Source of the DNA: Methylobacterium sp. J-076
GTDB lineage: Bacteria > Pseudomonadota > Alphaproteobacteria > Rhizobiales > Beijerinckiaceae
Direction of reading: 5' to 3'
NCBI RefSeq assembly: GCF_022829405.1
Contig: NZ_JAKSXW010000133.1
Coordinates: 186,001-250,000, forward strand
DNA length: 64,000 nt
The notes under the pieces are model-generated. The model searched no databases. It was not told the DNA's origin and saw only the letters and a list, made by a program, of their open reading frames with translations. Both the position numbers and the translations under genes were made by a program. Of this stretch, positions 36,033-43,966 are shown piece after piece; within the stretch, counting starts at the first letter, position 1, and every line of letters starts with the position of its first letter.

Positions 36033-36866
36033 TCAGGTCAGGCGCGCCCCATCCTGCGCCAAAGCCTGCCAGAACAGCGTGGCCACGGTGAAGTCCGCGC
36101 TGGTGCCGGGATTGATGGCCCGCCCCTTCAAATCTGCGTCGAGGGCGAGGAGCGGAGCCACCGGCCGGGCCGCCATGTCGAGCCCGGCGCGCAGGGCGGC
36201 GGCCTGGGCCCGGACCTGCTCGGCGACCGCGGCGCCGTGCTTGCGCAGGACATGGCTGTCCGGGAAGGCCGAGAGATAGGCGAGGTGGACCGCACTCGCG
36301 GTCCAGGCCGCGTCGAGCCCCGCCGCCCGGGCGGCGGCCAGCGCCGGCAGGCCGACCGCGCGGATATCCTCGAACCCGGTGACGTAGGCCCGGGCGATCC
36401 GGTCCCGGGGGGCGGCCTCCGCCATGGCGGCGGCGAGGGGCGGCGCCTCGGCCTCCCCGGCGGTCACGTCGTAGCGGGACGCCCGGCCGAGGCCGCCGGG
36501 TGAGGCGAGGCGGATCGCGGCGAAGACGTCGCGCCCGTCCTCGGGCGTGATCGCATCCAGCGCCTGCCGGAGGCCGACCCCACGCTCGGCCGCGACGGCG
36601 AGGGGGGCGCAGAGCAGCAGGATGCCGAGGTTGGTGTTCTGCCCCACCGCCTCGCGGGTGGCGGCGACGCCTTCGAGCACCCGCGCCCCGATCCCGGCCC
36701 CTTCGCGGGCCAGCCCCCCGGCGGAGACCTCGGCGCTGCGCACGAAATCGGCCACCTCCATCCGGTGCCCCGCCGCATAGGCGTGGACGTTGCCGACCTT
36801 CAGCGCGTCGAGTTCGGTGAGGCAGGCGTCGCGGTAGAGGCCGGCGATCCGGGCGGGGGTAAGCAT
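36033..36866 (-). CDS. CitG-like triphosphoribosyl-dephospho-CoA synthase family protein
   Basis: A 277-residue protein of the CitG/MdcB family, which normally moves a triphosphoribosyl group from ATP to dephospho-CoA, releasing adenine. Family motifs are seen: LDALKVGNVHAYA, QNTNLGILLLCAPLA, GLGRASRYDV, DSHVLRKHG and INPGTSADFTVATLFW. There is no citrate or malonate lyase gene in the window, so the standard role is not supported. It sits between orf5-like and fae, in the place of the gene called orf17 in M. extorquens (naming from memory). A role in H4MPT or methylofuran synthesis is more likely. Confidence 0.88.
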   Translation of the reverse strand: MLTPARIAGLYRDACLTELDALKVGNVHAYAAGHRMEVADFVRSAEVSAGGLAREGAGIGARVLEGVAATREAVGQNTNLGILLLCAPLAVAAERGVGLRQALDAITPEDGRDVFAAIRLASPGGLGRASRYDVTAGEAEAPPLAAAMAEAAPRDRIARAYVTGFEDIRAVGLPALAAARAAGLDAAWTASAVHLAYLSAFPDSHVLRKHGAAVAEQVRAQAAALRAGLDMAARPVAPLLALDADLKGRAINPGTSADFTVATLFWQALAQDGARLT

Positions 36867-36925
36867 GGGTCTCGGCGCCTTTCGTTGGGATCCTTCGCGG
36901 AAGACGACAGAGCTTTCCCGCTGAA

Positions 36926-37039
36926 CCCCCTCATCCTGAGGTGCCGCGAAGCAGCCTCGGAGGAGGGTTCCAGAAGGCTCCGCGGTCCCCGGAGCCCTCC
37001 TTCGAGGCCCGCTGGGGCGGGCCCCTCAGGATGAGGGGG
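36926..37039. repeat. 114-bp palindromic element
   Basis: A long inverted repeat bounded by CCCCCTCATCCTGAGG and its exact complement CCTCAGGATGAGGGGG, with inner arms GCCTCGGAGGAGGG / CCCTCCTTCGAGGC. It lies in the gap between the ATP-grasp gene and the CitG-like gene. Similar CTCATCCTGAGG palindromes are common in Rhizobiales genomes. Confidence 0.8.
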
Positions 37040-37072
37040 TCCGATAGGACGTGTTCCGGCAGCGGGCGCCGC

Positions 37073-37981
37073 TCAGGCGACGACGAGGCGCGGGCGCGTC
37101 TCCGCCCGCACCGCCCCCAGGAACCCGCGCACCACCAGCGCCGCGATATCGGCCTCGCAGACCGTCTGGAGCCCGGACCAGGCCGGCATCGAGTTCACTT
37201 CGAGCACGGCGAAACCGCCCTCCCCGTCCTCCACGAGGTCGACCCCCGAATAGGCGACGCCCACCGCGGCGGCGGCGGCCTCGGCCAGTTCGGCGGCGGC
37301 GGCGGGCATCGCCCAGGGCAGCGGGCGGCCGCCCCGGTGGACGTTGGTGATCCAGCCGTCGCCCTCGCGGATCATGCCCGCCACGGCCCGGCCGTCGCAG
37401 ACGAACACCCGGTAGTCCCGCCACAGACCGTCCCGGCGGGGGACGTAGCGCTGCAGGTAGAAGACCCGCGCCACGGCCTCCTCGTCGGGAAGGTCCTCGG
37501 GCCGTTCGATCAGGGCGAGCCCCTCCCCCTGCGAGCCGAACAGCGGCTTGAGGACGAGGGGATCGCCGGGCCGGGCCTCCCGCGCGGCGATGGCGGCGGC
37601 GGCGGCCCGGGTGGAGACCACCCAGGTCTGCGGCGTCGGCAACCCGGCGCGGGCGACGAGGAGGGAGGTCGCGGCCTTGTCCACCGACCGCTCGATGGCG
37701 GAGGGCGAGTTCCACACCACGCAGCCCGCCGCGACCAGGGCGTGGAGCACCCCGAGCCGCATCGTCGTCGCCTCGAAGGTCCCCCCCGCGATGGTGCGCA
37801 GGAGCACCCCGTCGGGCAGGGCGCCCTCGAATCCCGGCACCCGCAACGGCTCGCCGCCGCCGGTCTCGACGGTGACGTCGGCCAGCGAGAACAGCACCGG
37901 CTCGACGCCCTGCGCCCGGAGCGCCGCGAGGAGCCGGGCCTTGTGCCAGTTGCCGTTATCGGCCGCGAGGGCGATGCGCAT
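37073..37981 (-). CDS. ATP-grasp ligase (RimK-like), orf5 type
   Basis: A 302-residue ATP-grasp enzyme of the RimK/MptN type that forms amide bonds, typically adding glutamate. Visible are a pre-ATP-grasp part (MRIALAADNGNWHKARLL), the nucleotide-binding LVLKPLFGSQGEGLALIE, and the metal-binding GGFAVLEVNSMPAWSGLQ at the end. It starts 6 bp after the mch stop. The place matches orf5 of M. extorquens, needed for H4MPT-linked growth on C1. Attaching a glutamate to methanopterin or methylofuran is inferred. Confidence 0.88.
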   Translation of the reverse strand: MRIALAADNGNWHKARLLAALRAQGVEPVLFSLADVTVETGGGEPLRVPGFEGALPDGVLLRTIAGGTFEATTMRLGVLHALVAAGCVVWNSPSAIERSVDKAATSLLVARAGLPTPQTWVVSTRAAAAAIAAREARPGDPLVLKPLFGSQGEGLALIERPEDLPDEEAVARVFYLQRYVPRRDGLWRDYRVFVCDGRAVAGMIREGDGWITNVHRGGRPLPWAMPAAAAELAEAAAAAVGVAYSGVDLVEDGEGGFAVLEVNSMPAWSGLQTVCEADIAALVVRGFLGAVRAETRPRLVVA

Positions 37982-37987
37982 CGCGGC

Positions 37988-38962
37988 TCAGGCGAAGGAG
38001 GCTTCGACCAGCGACGGCTCCAGCCGGCCGCCGCGGAAGGTCGCGCCGGTGCGGACCGAGGTGACGATGGCCTCGGCCGGGGAGAACAGCGCGCCGTCGA
38101 TCTTGTAGAAGTCGCCGTTCACCCGGGAGAAGATGTCGGCGAAGGGCGCGCCGTGGTCGGCCGAGCCGCTGGAGGGGAGCTGCTCGGCGAGCTGGCGGGC
38201 ATCCGCCTCGTCGGCATCCACGAACAGCTGCACCCGGCCGCCGTAGATGATGGCGTCGTTGGTGCGGCCCATCGCCTTGATGAAGTCGGGGTGCGGCGGG
38301 GAGAGCGGCGCCGAGCCGATCCCGTCGAGGATGGCATGCAGGTCGAAGCCGACCGTGTGCGCCTTGTGCAGGGCGACTTCCAGCACCCGGGCGACGACCT
38401 GGGTGGAGCCCGCGAGGCTCTGGGTCGGGGCGAAGATGAAGGTCAGGTCCTCGGGGCGCACGCCCGCCGCCTCGGCGACCTTGGCGACGACGCTCTCCGG
38501 GGGGCCGCCGGCCGATTCGAGGACGAGGGCGGTGGCGGCGGCCGTGTCGCGGTAGCCGAGTTCCCCGAACAGGTCCTCCACGGCGGCCACGGCCCGGCCG
38601 GGGCCGGACCCGAGGGCGAAGAAGCCCGAGCCGCCGGTCTCGTCGGCGAGGCTCCAGCCGGCATACTGGCTGCCGAGGCAGGCGAGCACCGGATCGGCGG
38701 TGTGGACCGTGACGGTGTAGGGCCAGGAGGCGACCGGGCCGGTGGGGGCGATGGTGACGGTGCCGAGGCCGCCGAGGCAGATCTCGGCGATGCGCCGGCC
38801 CGCCTCGATGGAGCCGCGGGCCGCCGAGCCCGCATCCACCATCCGGGCGCCGCCGGGCGCCTGCGACACGGCGAGCCGCAGGGCCCCCGCCTCGGCGACG
38901 AGGCGCTCGACCAGGGGGGCGCTCAGCGCGTTGATGCTCGGGAGGCTCTGGCTGTCGCTCAT
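37988..38962 (-). CDS. mch: Methenyltetrahydromethanopterin cyclohydrolase
   Basis: A 324-residue cytosolic enzyme that hydrolyses methenyl-H4MPT to N5-formyl-H4MPT, the step between MtdB and the Fhc complex. It matches the family over its whole length, with [46 protein letters not shown] and [15 protein letters not shown]. The ATG at 38962 overlaps the end of the ATP-grasp gene in an ATGA, showing coupled translation. Length fits archaeal and methylotroph Mch. Confidence 0.97.
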   Translation of the reverse strand: MSDSQSLPSINALSAPLVERLVAEAGALRLAVSQAPGGARMVDAGSAARGSIEAGRRIAEICLGGLGTVTIAPTGPVASWPYTVTVHTADPVLACLGSQYAGWSLADETGGSGFFALGSGPGRAVAAVEDLFGELGYRDTAAATALVLESAGGPPESVVAKVAEAAGVRPEDLTFIFAPTQSLAGSTQVVARVLEVALHKAHTVGFDLHAILDGIGSAPLSPPHPDFIKAMGRTNDAIIYGGRVQLFVDADEADARQLAEQLPSSGSADHGAPFADIFSRVNGDFYKIDGALFSPAEAIVTSVRTGATFRGGRLEPSLVEASFA

Positions 38963-40113
38963 ACTCGGGCTTCCTCGTCCTTTGTGTTCTCGTTGAGGGC
39001 CATCCGCAGCCGCCCCGTCCGTGCATCGAGGGCGGCGCGGGCGGATCGCCCGTCGGCGCCCGTCGCGAAGACGGTGCAGAGCGGCGCATCCCGCCGCACG
39101 GTGCTGCCTGCGGCGGGCCGGTCGCGGATGTGCTCGGGCCACGCGACGGCGGGCACCGGCGCGTGATCGATCCGGGCGTAACAGATCGCCGAAGCCGCCG
39201 CATCCACCGGCGGCGCACCGGGATGCATCGGTGGCCCGGCGGAGAGGCATGCCTCCACATGCGCCGCCAGCAGCGGCACGGGGCGCCTGTCGAGCACGTC
39301 GAGGGTGGCGCCGGGGCGGGGGTTGATCTCGGTGAGCCACCACGCGGCCCCGTCGCAGAGGAAATCCGCGCTGGCGAGGCCGCGCAGGCCCGTCGCCCCG
39401 GCGATCCTCTCGGCGGCGGCGGCCACGTCGGCGATGAGCGAAGCCGGCAAAGGATGGGGCTCGGCGGCGGCATAGGCCAGCGCGCCGCCGTAGCGGAACG
39501 GATGGCTCGGGGAGGGGGCGCACCATTGCGCCGTCACGGCCAGGACCTGCACGCCGTCCCTCCCGGCCAGGACGTTGAGGGCGTAGGGGCGCCCGGACAC
39601 GCGCGCCTGGAGGTAGTGGCCGGGCTCCGGCAGCGGGCCGGTGGCGGGGCCGACATGCCCGCCGCCCGAGCCTCCGACGGCCTTCGACAGCCAGCGCGAG
39701 GGATCGTCCACCGGCCCCGCCGCGACGGGGGGATGCGGCACGCCGAGCCGGGCGCACAGGTGCGCGAAGGCGAAGGGATCCTTCAGGGCGGCGACCGCCT
39801 CCGCCGAGGCCCCGACCAGGCGGTGCCGCCGGCCGATCTCCGCGACGAGGGCGGGATCGTCCTCGAACCCGCTGCCGAGGACGACGCCGATCGTTTCCCC
39901 GGCCTCCGAAGCCAGGGCCTCGAGGGCGTCGAGGACGGCCCCGGCGACCATGCCGCGGCCGAACCACCCCGGCATCACCCGCGAGGCGGCGGCCAGGGTG
40001 CGGGTGTCCTCGTCCCCGAACAGGTCGGCGACGCAGGGGCGCAGGCCCGCCCGCCGGGCCGCCTGGGCGAGGGCACGCCCGGACTGTGCCGCGATCAGGA
40101 GTGCCCCGCCCAT
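38959..40113 (-). CDS. ATP-grasp protein, orf7 type
   Basis: A 384-residue protein with a divergent ATP-grasp fold: [36 protein letters not shown] in place of the usual phosphate loop, and [19 protein letters not shown] for metal binding. It lies between mtdB and mch, overlapping mch by 4 bp and starting 11 bp after mtdB. The place matches orf7 of M. extorquens, which is needed for growth through H4MPT; its reaction is not settled to my knowledge. A second glutamate ligase for methylofuran or H4MPT is a fair guess. Confidence 0.85.
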   Translation of the reverse strand: MGGALLIAAQSGRALAQAARRAGLRPCVADLFGDEDTRTLAAASRVMPGWFGRGMVAGAVLDALEALASEAGETIGVVLGSGFEDDPALVAEIGRRHRLVGASAEAVAALKDPFAFAHLCARLGVPHPPVAAGPVDDPSRWLSKAVGGSGGGHVGPATGPLPEPGHYLQARVSGRPYALNVLAGRDGVQVLAVTAQWCAPSPSHPFRYGGALAYAAAEPHPLPASLIADVAAAAERIAGATGLRGLASADFLCDGAAWWLTEINPRPGATLDVLDRRPVPLLAAHVEACLSAGPPMHPGAPPVDAAASAICYARIDHAPVPAVAWPEHIRDRPAAGSTVRRDAPLCTVFATGADGRSARAALDARTGRLRMALNENTKDEEARV

Positions 40114-40124
40114 CCGGCCCGGTC

Positions 40125-41018
40125 TCAGCCGGCGATCTCCACCGCGAGGGGGTAGGCGTCGCGGAAATCGAGGCAGAGCGGCGTGTCCGCCGCGAGCATC
40201 CGCTGGAACAGGCGGCGCTGCGTCTGGTACTTCACGTTGCCGACCGCCAGGGCGCCGATGCCGAAGCCCCTGCCGCCGGGCAGCGCCACGTCCACCGCGT
40301 TCACGTCGATGCCGGCGATGCCCGCGGGCGGCACCGCGTTCACGTCGGAGGCGACGAGGAGCTTCGGGGCGCAGGACAGGTCGTCCGCCGTCAGGATCGG
40401 GATCCCGGCGGGGCCGGCGGAGAGGATCACGTCGGCGTCGCGGATCGCCTCGCGGCGGTCGGCCGGGGTGGTGCCGTCCACGGCGCCGACCTCGACCCCG
40501 AAGCGCCACTTCATGGTGAAGGCGATCTTGGAGACGCGCTCCTCGCCGTCATGCCCGACGAGGACGCTCTGCGCCCCCTCCAGCGCGCCGATCACCGCCG
40601 CCACGTAGGCGACCACGCCCGCACCGCCGAAGATCACGATGCGCTTGCCCTTGAGATCGGTGCCGAACTTCACCCGCAGGGCGCGGGAGACCTGGGCGAC
40701 CATGGCCGCCCCGGTGGTGAAGGACCCGGCCGGGTCGGCGAAGACGTGGTTCACGAAGGGGGGCACGAAGGCCTTCTTCGCCCGGTCGACCATGTCGAGG
40801 GCGTCCTCGGCGTTCTTGCCGCCGATGAAGAGGCCGGTGCGCGTGCCGTCCGCCGGGGAGCGGGAGAAGATCGAGTCCTGGGTCAGCGAGACCACGTCGG
40901 ACAGGCTGACCTCGGTATAGGCGACGATGGTCTCGAAGCCGGCATCGACGGCCATGTTCACGTCGAACGGGCTCATGTGCCGGAGCGGCGTGAGCATGTG
41001 CAGGATCGAGCGGGCCAT
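40125..41018 (-). CDS. mtdB: Methylene-tetrahydromethanopterin dehydrogenase
   Basis: A 297-residue cytosolic dehydrogenase that oxidises methylene-H4MPT to methenyl-H4MPT with NAD(P)+. The cofactor-binding region is [20 protein letters not shown] near residue 130. It starts [20 protein letters not shown], as in Methylobacterium MtdB. ATG at 41018 follows GGGAGAGG. The long frame upstream has no similarity. It is the second gene after mptG (100-bp gap), so it may be on the same transcript or have its own promoter. Confidence 0.96.
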   Translation of the reverse strand: MARSILHMLTPLRHMSPFDVNMAVDAGFETIVAYTEVSLSDVVSLTQDSIFSRSPADGTRTGLFIGGKNAEDALDMVDRAKKAFVPPFVNHVFADPAGSFTTGAAMVAQVSRALRVKFGTDLKGKRIVIFGGAGVVAYVAAVIGALEGAQSVLVGHDGEERVSKIAFTMKWRFGVEVGAVDGTTPADRREAIRDADVILSAGPAGIPILTADDLSCAPKLLVASDVNAVPPAGIAGIDVNAVDVALPGGRGFGIGALAVGNVKYQTQRRLFQRMLAADTPLCLDFRDAYPLAVEIAG

Positions 41019-41118
41019 TCCTTCGACCTCTCCCATTTTCTTGATCGGCCCTTCGTTAGGGCCGCTTTCCACAAGGAAGTCTCCCGCAACGCCCCCGGTC
41101 AAGGGGAAGTCGCCCGCG

Positions 41119-42090
41119 TCACGCGCGGATCCCCCCGGCGACCGTTGCACCGGTGTTGCGCCCGCGGGCGATCAGGAAGCGCAGGCCCTCGCCCCGGTCG
41201 AGGGAGGCGGCGAGGGCTTGCGCCTCCTCCTCCGAGCGGGCCAGGACGAAGCCGGTCGGCCCCCAGGAGCTCTGCCCGTAGCCGGCGACGCCCCGGCGCG
41301 CGGCCTCGGCCAGCACCCCGGCCACCGCCGCGCTGGCGTAGCGCCCGCCCTGGTGCGGGGCGAAGTGGTCCCCCACGAGATCCTGCATCCGGGTGATGCC
41401 GGCGCCGAACGCGTCCACATCCCCGGTGACGCAGGCCGGCAGGACCTGCATCAGCACGATCCGGCAGATCTCGGCGGCCTGGGCCTCGGGGAAGCGCGGC
41501 AGGTCGCGGAACGCCTCGACCTCGCGGGTGCCGTGGACCCCGTCCATCGACGGGTCGAGAATCAGGACGAGGCGCCACGCCTCCGGGAAGGCCATCCGGG
41601 CGATCACCGGCGGCGGCGCGGCCTCCGCGCTCCGCCCGCCATCGACGATCAGCCCGCCCTCGGTGAAGGCCCGCAGGCCGACGCCCGAGCGGTTGCCCCG
41701 GTCGAGGGCGTTGGAGAAATCCTGGGGCGAGAAGGGCTCCCCGGACAGCCGGGCGAGGGCCGCCGCCACGGCGAGCGCCAGCTGCGTGCCCGAACCGAAC
41801 CCGGCATGGGCGGGAATCGCCCGCTCCACCCGGATGGCGACCCCGGTCCCGACCCCGAGGTGGCCGGCGGCGGCGGCCGCGTAGCGCCGGACGCGCTCGG
41901 CCTCCGGCCCCTCCACATGGAGCGTCTCCGCGGGCCGGGCGGTCAGGGCGAGGGAGGGGGAATCGATGGCGAGCCCGACGCTGCCGAACCGGCGGCCCAG
42001 GCCGCCATGCAGGTCGAGGAAGCCGAAATGCAGGCGCGCGGGCGCTTCGATGCGCACGCTCTCGGCACTGGGCACGGGGACGTCGGCCAC
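41119..42090 (-). CDS. mptG: Beta-ribofuranosylaminobenzene 5'-phosphate synthase
   Basis: A 323-residue GHMP-kinase-like enzyme that joins para-aminobenzoate and PRPP with loss of CO2, the first committed step of methanopterin synthesis. The glycine-rich phosphate loop is PAHAGFGSGTQLALAVAAAL, and ARLHFGFLDLHGGLGRRFGS near the N-terminus is typical. Clear match to methylotroph and archaeal RFAP synthases (formerly orf4). It heads the minus-strand H4MPT cluster and is divergent from fhcB over 799 bp. Confidence 0.95.
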   Translation of the reverse strand: MADVPVPSAESVRIEAPARLHFGFLDLHGGLGRRFGSVGLAIDSPSLALTARPAETLHVEGPEAERVRRYAAAAAGHLGVGTGVAIRVERAIPAHAGFGSGTQLALAVAAALARLSGEPFSPQDFSNALDRGNRSGVGLRAFTEGGLIVDGGRSAEAAPPPVIARMAFPEAWRLVLILDPSMDGVHGTREVEAFRDLPRFPEAQAAEICRIVLMQVLPACVTGDVDAFGAGITRMQDLVGDHFAPHQGGRYASAAVAGVLAEAARRGVAGYGQSSWGPTGFVLARSEEEAQALAASLDRGEGLRFLIARGRNTGATVAGGIRA

Positions 42091-42307
42091 GGCGATCCCC
42101 TTCCTCCCGGACTCCGTGTCGGATCTCGGGCGCTTCTCACACGGGAGGCCCGATGGGGCAACCTTGTCGGCACGAATGGATCCTCCCCCTGGCCACAGGG
42201 GCCACGGCGGTTTCCGTCCGACCCCGAAGGCGCTTCATCCTGGGCGGTTGGGCGGGAAGGTATGTTCGTTCTTGTGAGCGCGGAGTTCGCCGAGGAAAGC
42301 GCGGACT

Positions 42308-42503
42308 CCCCCTCGCCCCGCTTGCGGGGAGAGGCCCGGCGACACCTCGTCGTGTCGGCGGGAAGCGCAGGCGAAGCCGGAGCGGCGGTGAGGGGGCTTC
42401 CCGGAGGAGACTCGGTCGGCACGCCCCCTCACCTTCGGCTACCGCCTCGACGCGCCGACGACGGGGTCGTCGCGTCCCTCTCCCCGCAAGCGGGGCGAGG
42501 GGG
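42308..42503. repeat. 196-bp element with perfect 27-bp terminal inverted repeats
   Basis: Both ends are the same 27-mer in opposite directions (42308-42334 and 42477-42503), beginning CCCCCTCGCCCCGCTTGCGG. Inside are a CGACACCTCGTCGTGTCG palindrome and a GTGAGGGGGC / GCCCCCTCAC pair. It aligns with the reverse complement of 57114-57307 over nearly its full length. No transposase, no clear target duplication. Confidence 0.85.
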
Positions 42504-42728
42504 GAGAGGCGGCAACCGCGCGACAGGACCAGACCCGCCTTCCCGCCAGACTCATCGGATGAAGAGATTGGCAGGACCAGGCTCGCGCCGATCCCCACCC
42601 GGCGATGGCGGAAGGCCCCTCGCGGCGCGCAAAGCGGAGGACCCGGTCGGTTCCCTGGGCCGGGGGCCTTGCCGGATGCGCCCGATGAAGGCAAACCTAG
42701 CCCCGCGACGGCGCGCCGAGTTTGCCGT

Positions 42729-42750
42729 CCGTCCGGTTCGAACCGGACGG
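42729..42750. promoter_or_regulatory. Perfect 22-bp palindrome upstream of fhcB
   Basis: The 22 bases are identical to their own reverse complement, with core GGTTCGAACC and outer arms CCGTCC/GGACGG. It is 139 bp upstream of the fhcB start. It may be a regulator site or a hairpin in the leader; nothing proves either. Confidence 0.5.
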
Positions 42751-42889
42751 GCAGGCCATTCCGAGCCGACGGGACTCGTCCGCGATGTCCCGCCCCTCCG
42801 GTCTTACGGCCGTCGCCCGCCCGACAGAGATCGCGACCGTCAGGCCCCCGGGCCGGCCGTGTCGAAAGAAAGATCGAGCGAGGGGAGCC

Positions 42890-43966
42890 ATGCCAGCCTG
42901 GGTCAAAGGCGCGGCCACGGATATCGACGCCGCCATCGCCGCGGCGGCGGACCTGTTGGGCGCGGCGCGGGTGCCGATCATCGCCGGCCTGAACGCGGAG
43001 GTCTCCGCCATCCAGGCGGCCTTCGCCCTCGCCGGGCGCGTGGGCGCATCCCTCGATACGGACGGCGCGGCGGGCACCTATGCCGAGCTCGGCGCCCTGA
43101 GCCGCGTGGGGGCGATGACCTCGACCCCCGCCGAGGTCGTGGGCCGGGCCGATGCCGTGCTCGTGGTGGGCGCGAATCCCTGGAAGTCCGACCTCGTCGG
43201 CCGCCTCGTCGGCAGCCGCCCCACGAGGGGCCGGGCGGCGGGGGCCGAGCGGTCCCTGCTGGCCCTCGGCGCCGCGCAGGATCGGGCCACCGTCTCCGTC
43301 TCCGCGGAGGGCGGCTGCCTTCCGGCGCTCGCCCTGCTGCGCGCCCATCTCCGGGGCCACCTCTCGGACGATTCGCCCGTCGCGGACCTGACGCAGCGGC
43401 TGGCCTCGGCGCGCTACGTCGCGGTGCTCTACGACCCCGCCGAGATCGGCGAGATGGGCGTGGAGACGGTCCAGGGCCTCGCCGTGGACCTCAACGACAA
43501 GACCCGCGGCTTCGCCCTGGCGGTGCCCGGCCCGGGCGTGAACCAGGACCGGGCGGTGGTCCCCGTCTCGGCCTGGACCACCGGGCAGGCTCCGCGGGTC
43601 GGGCTGGGCCGGCGGGTGCCGGAGCACGACCCCTGGCGGTTCGACGCGGCGCGGCAGATCGCGGCCGGAGAGGCCGACGCCGCCCTCTGGATCGCCTCCG
43701 TTCCCGCCCCGCGGCCGAGCTGGCTCGGCCGGGTGCCCTCGGTCGCCCTGGTGGGCGAGGCCGATCCCGACGCCGCCGAGGTGGTGATCGCGGTGGGCGT
43801 GCCGGGCCGCGATGTCGGCGGGGTGCTGTGGAACGAAGCCCGGGGCGCCCTGGCCTACCGGCCGCCCCAACCGGGCGCGTCCGCTCCGGCGGACCTGCCC
43901 ACGGCCGCCTCCGTGCTGGGGCGATTGGCCAACCGTCTTGCGGCGAGGAGTGAGACCGCATGCTGA
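42890..43966 (+). CDS. fhcB: Formyltransferase/hydrolase complex subunit B
   Basis: A 358-residue subunit related to formylmethanofuran dehydrogenase subunit B of methanogens, but shorter. The N-terminus starts MPAWVKGAATDIDAAIAAAADLL with no Cys cluster, so the usual 4Fe-4S motif is absent, and the active-site Cys/Sec region is not recognisable. In methylotrophs this subunit is structural in the FhcABCD complex. ATG at 42890 follows GAGGGGAG. It overlaps fhcA by 7 bp. First gene of fhcB-fhcA-fhcD-fhcC. Confidence 0.93.
   Translation: MPAWVKGAATDIDAAIAAAADLLGAARVPIIAGLNAEVSAIQAAFALAGRVGASLDTDGAAGTYAELGALSRVGAMTSTPAEVVGRADAVLVVGANPWKSDLVGRLVGSRPTRGRAAGAERSLLALGAAQDRATVSVSAEGGCLPALALLRAHLRGHLSDDSPVADLTQRLASARYVAVLYDPAEIGEMGVETVQGLAVDLNDKTRGFALAVPGPGVNQDRAVVPVSAWTTGQAPRVGLGRRVPEHDPWRFDAARQIAAGEADAALWIASVPAPRPSWLGRVPSVALVGEADPDAAEVVIAVGVPGRDVGGVLWNEARGALAYRPPQPGASAPADLPTAASVLGRLANRLAARSETAC

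Larger units (their letters stand above)
42091..42889. other. Large divergent gap between mptG and fhcB
   Basis: About 800 bases that separate the minus-strand H4MPT cluster from the plus-strand fhc operon. It holds an inverted-repeat element (42308-42503) and a perfect 22-bp palindrome (42729-42750). The promoters of both operons must lie here, but no clear -35/-10 pair was found. Frames in the gap look like shadows. Confidence 0.6.

Noticed and set aside
42091..42889. Frames within the mptG-fhcB gap, including one that would extend fhcB upstream to 42722
   Set aside because: Upstream residues have no similarity to FhcB, the ribosome site is at 42890, and the extension starts in the palindrome region.
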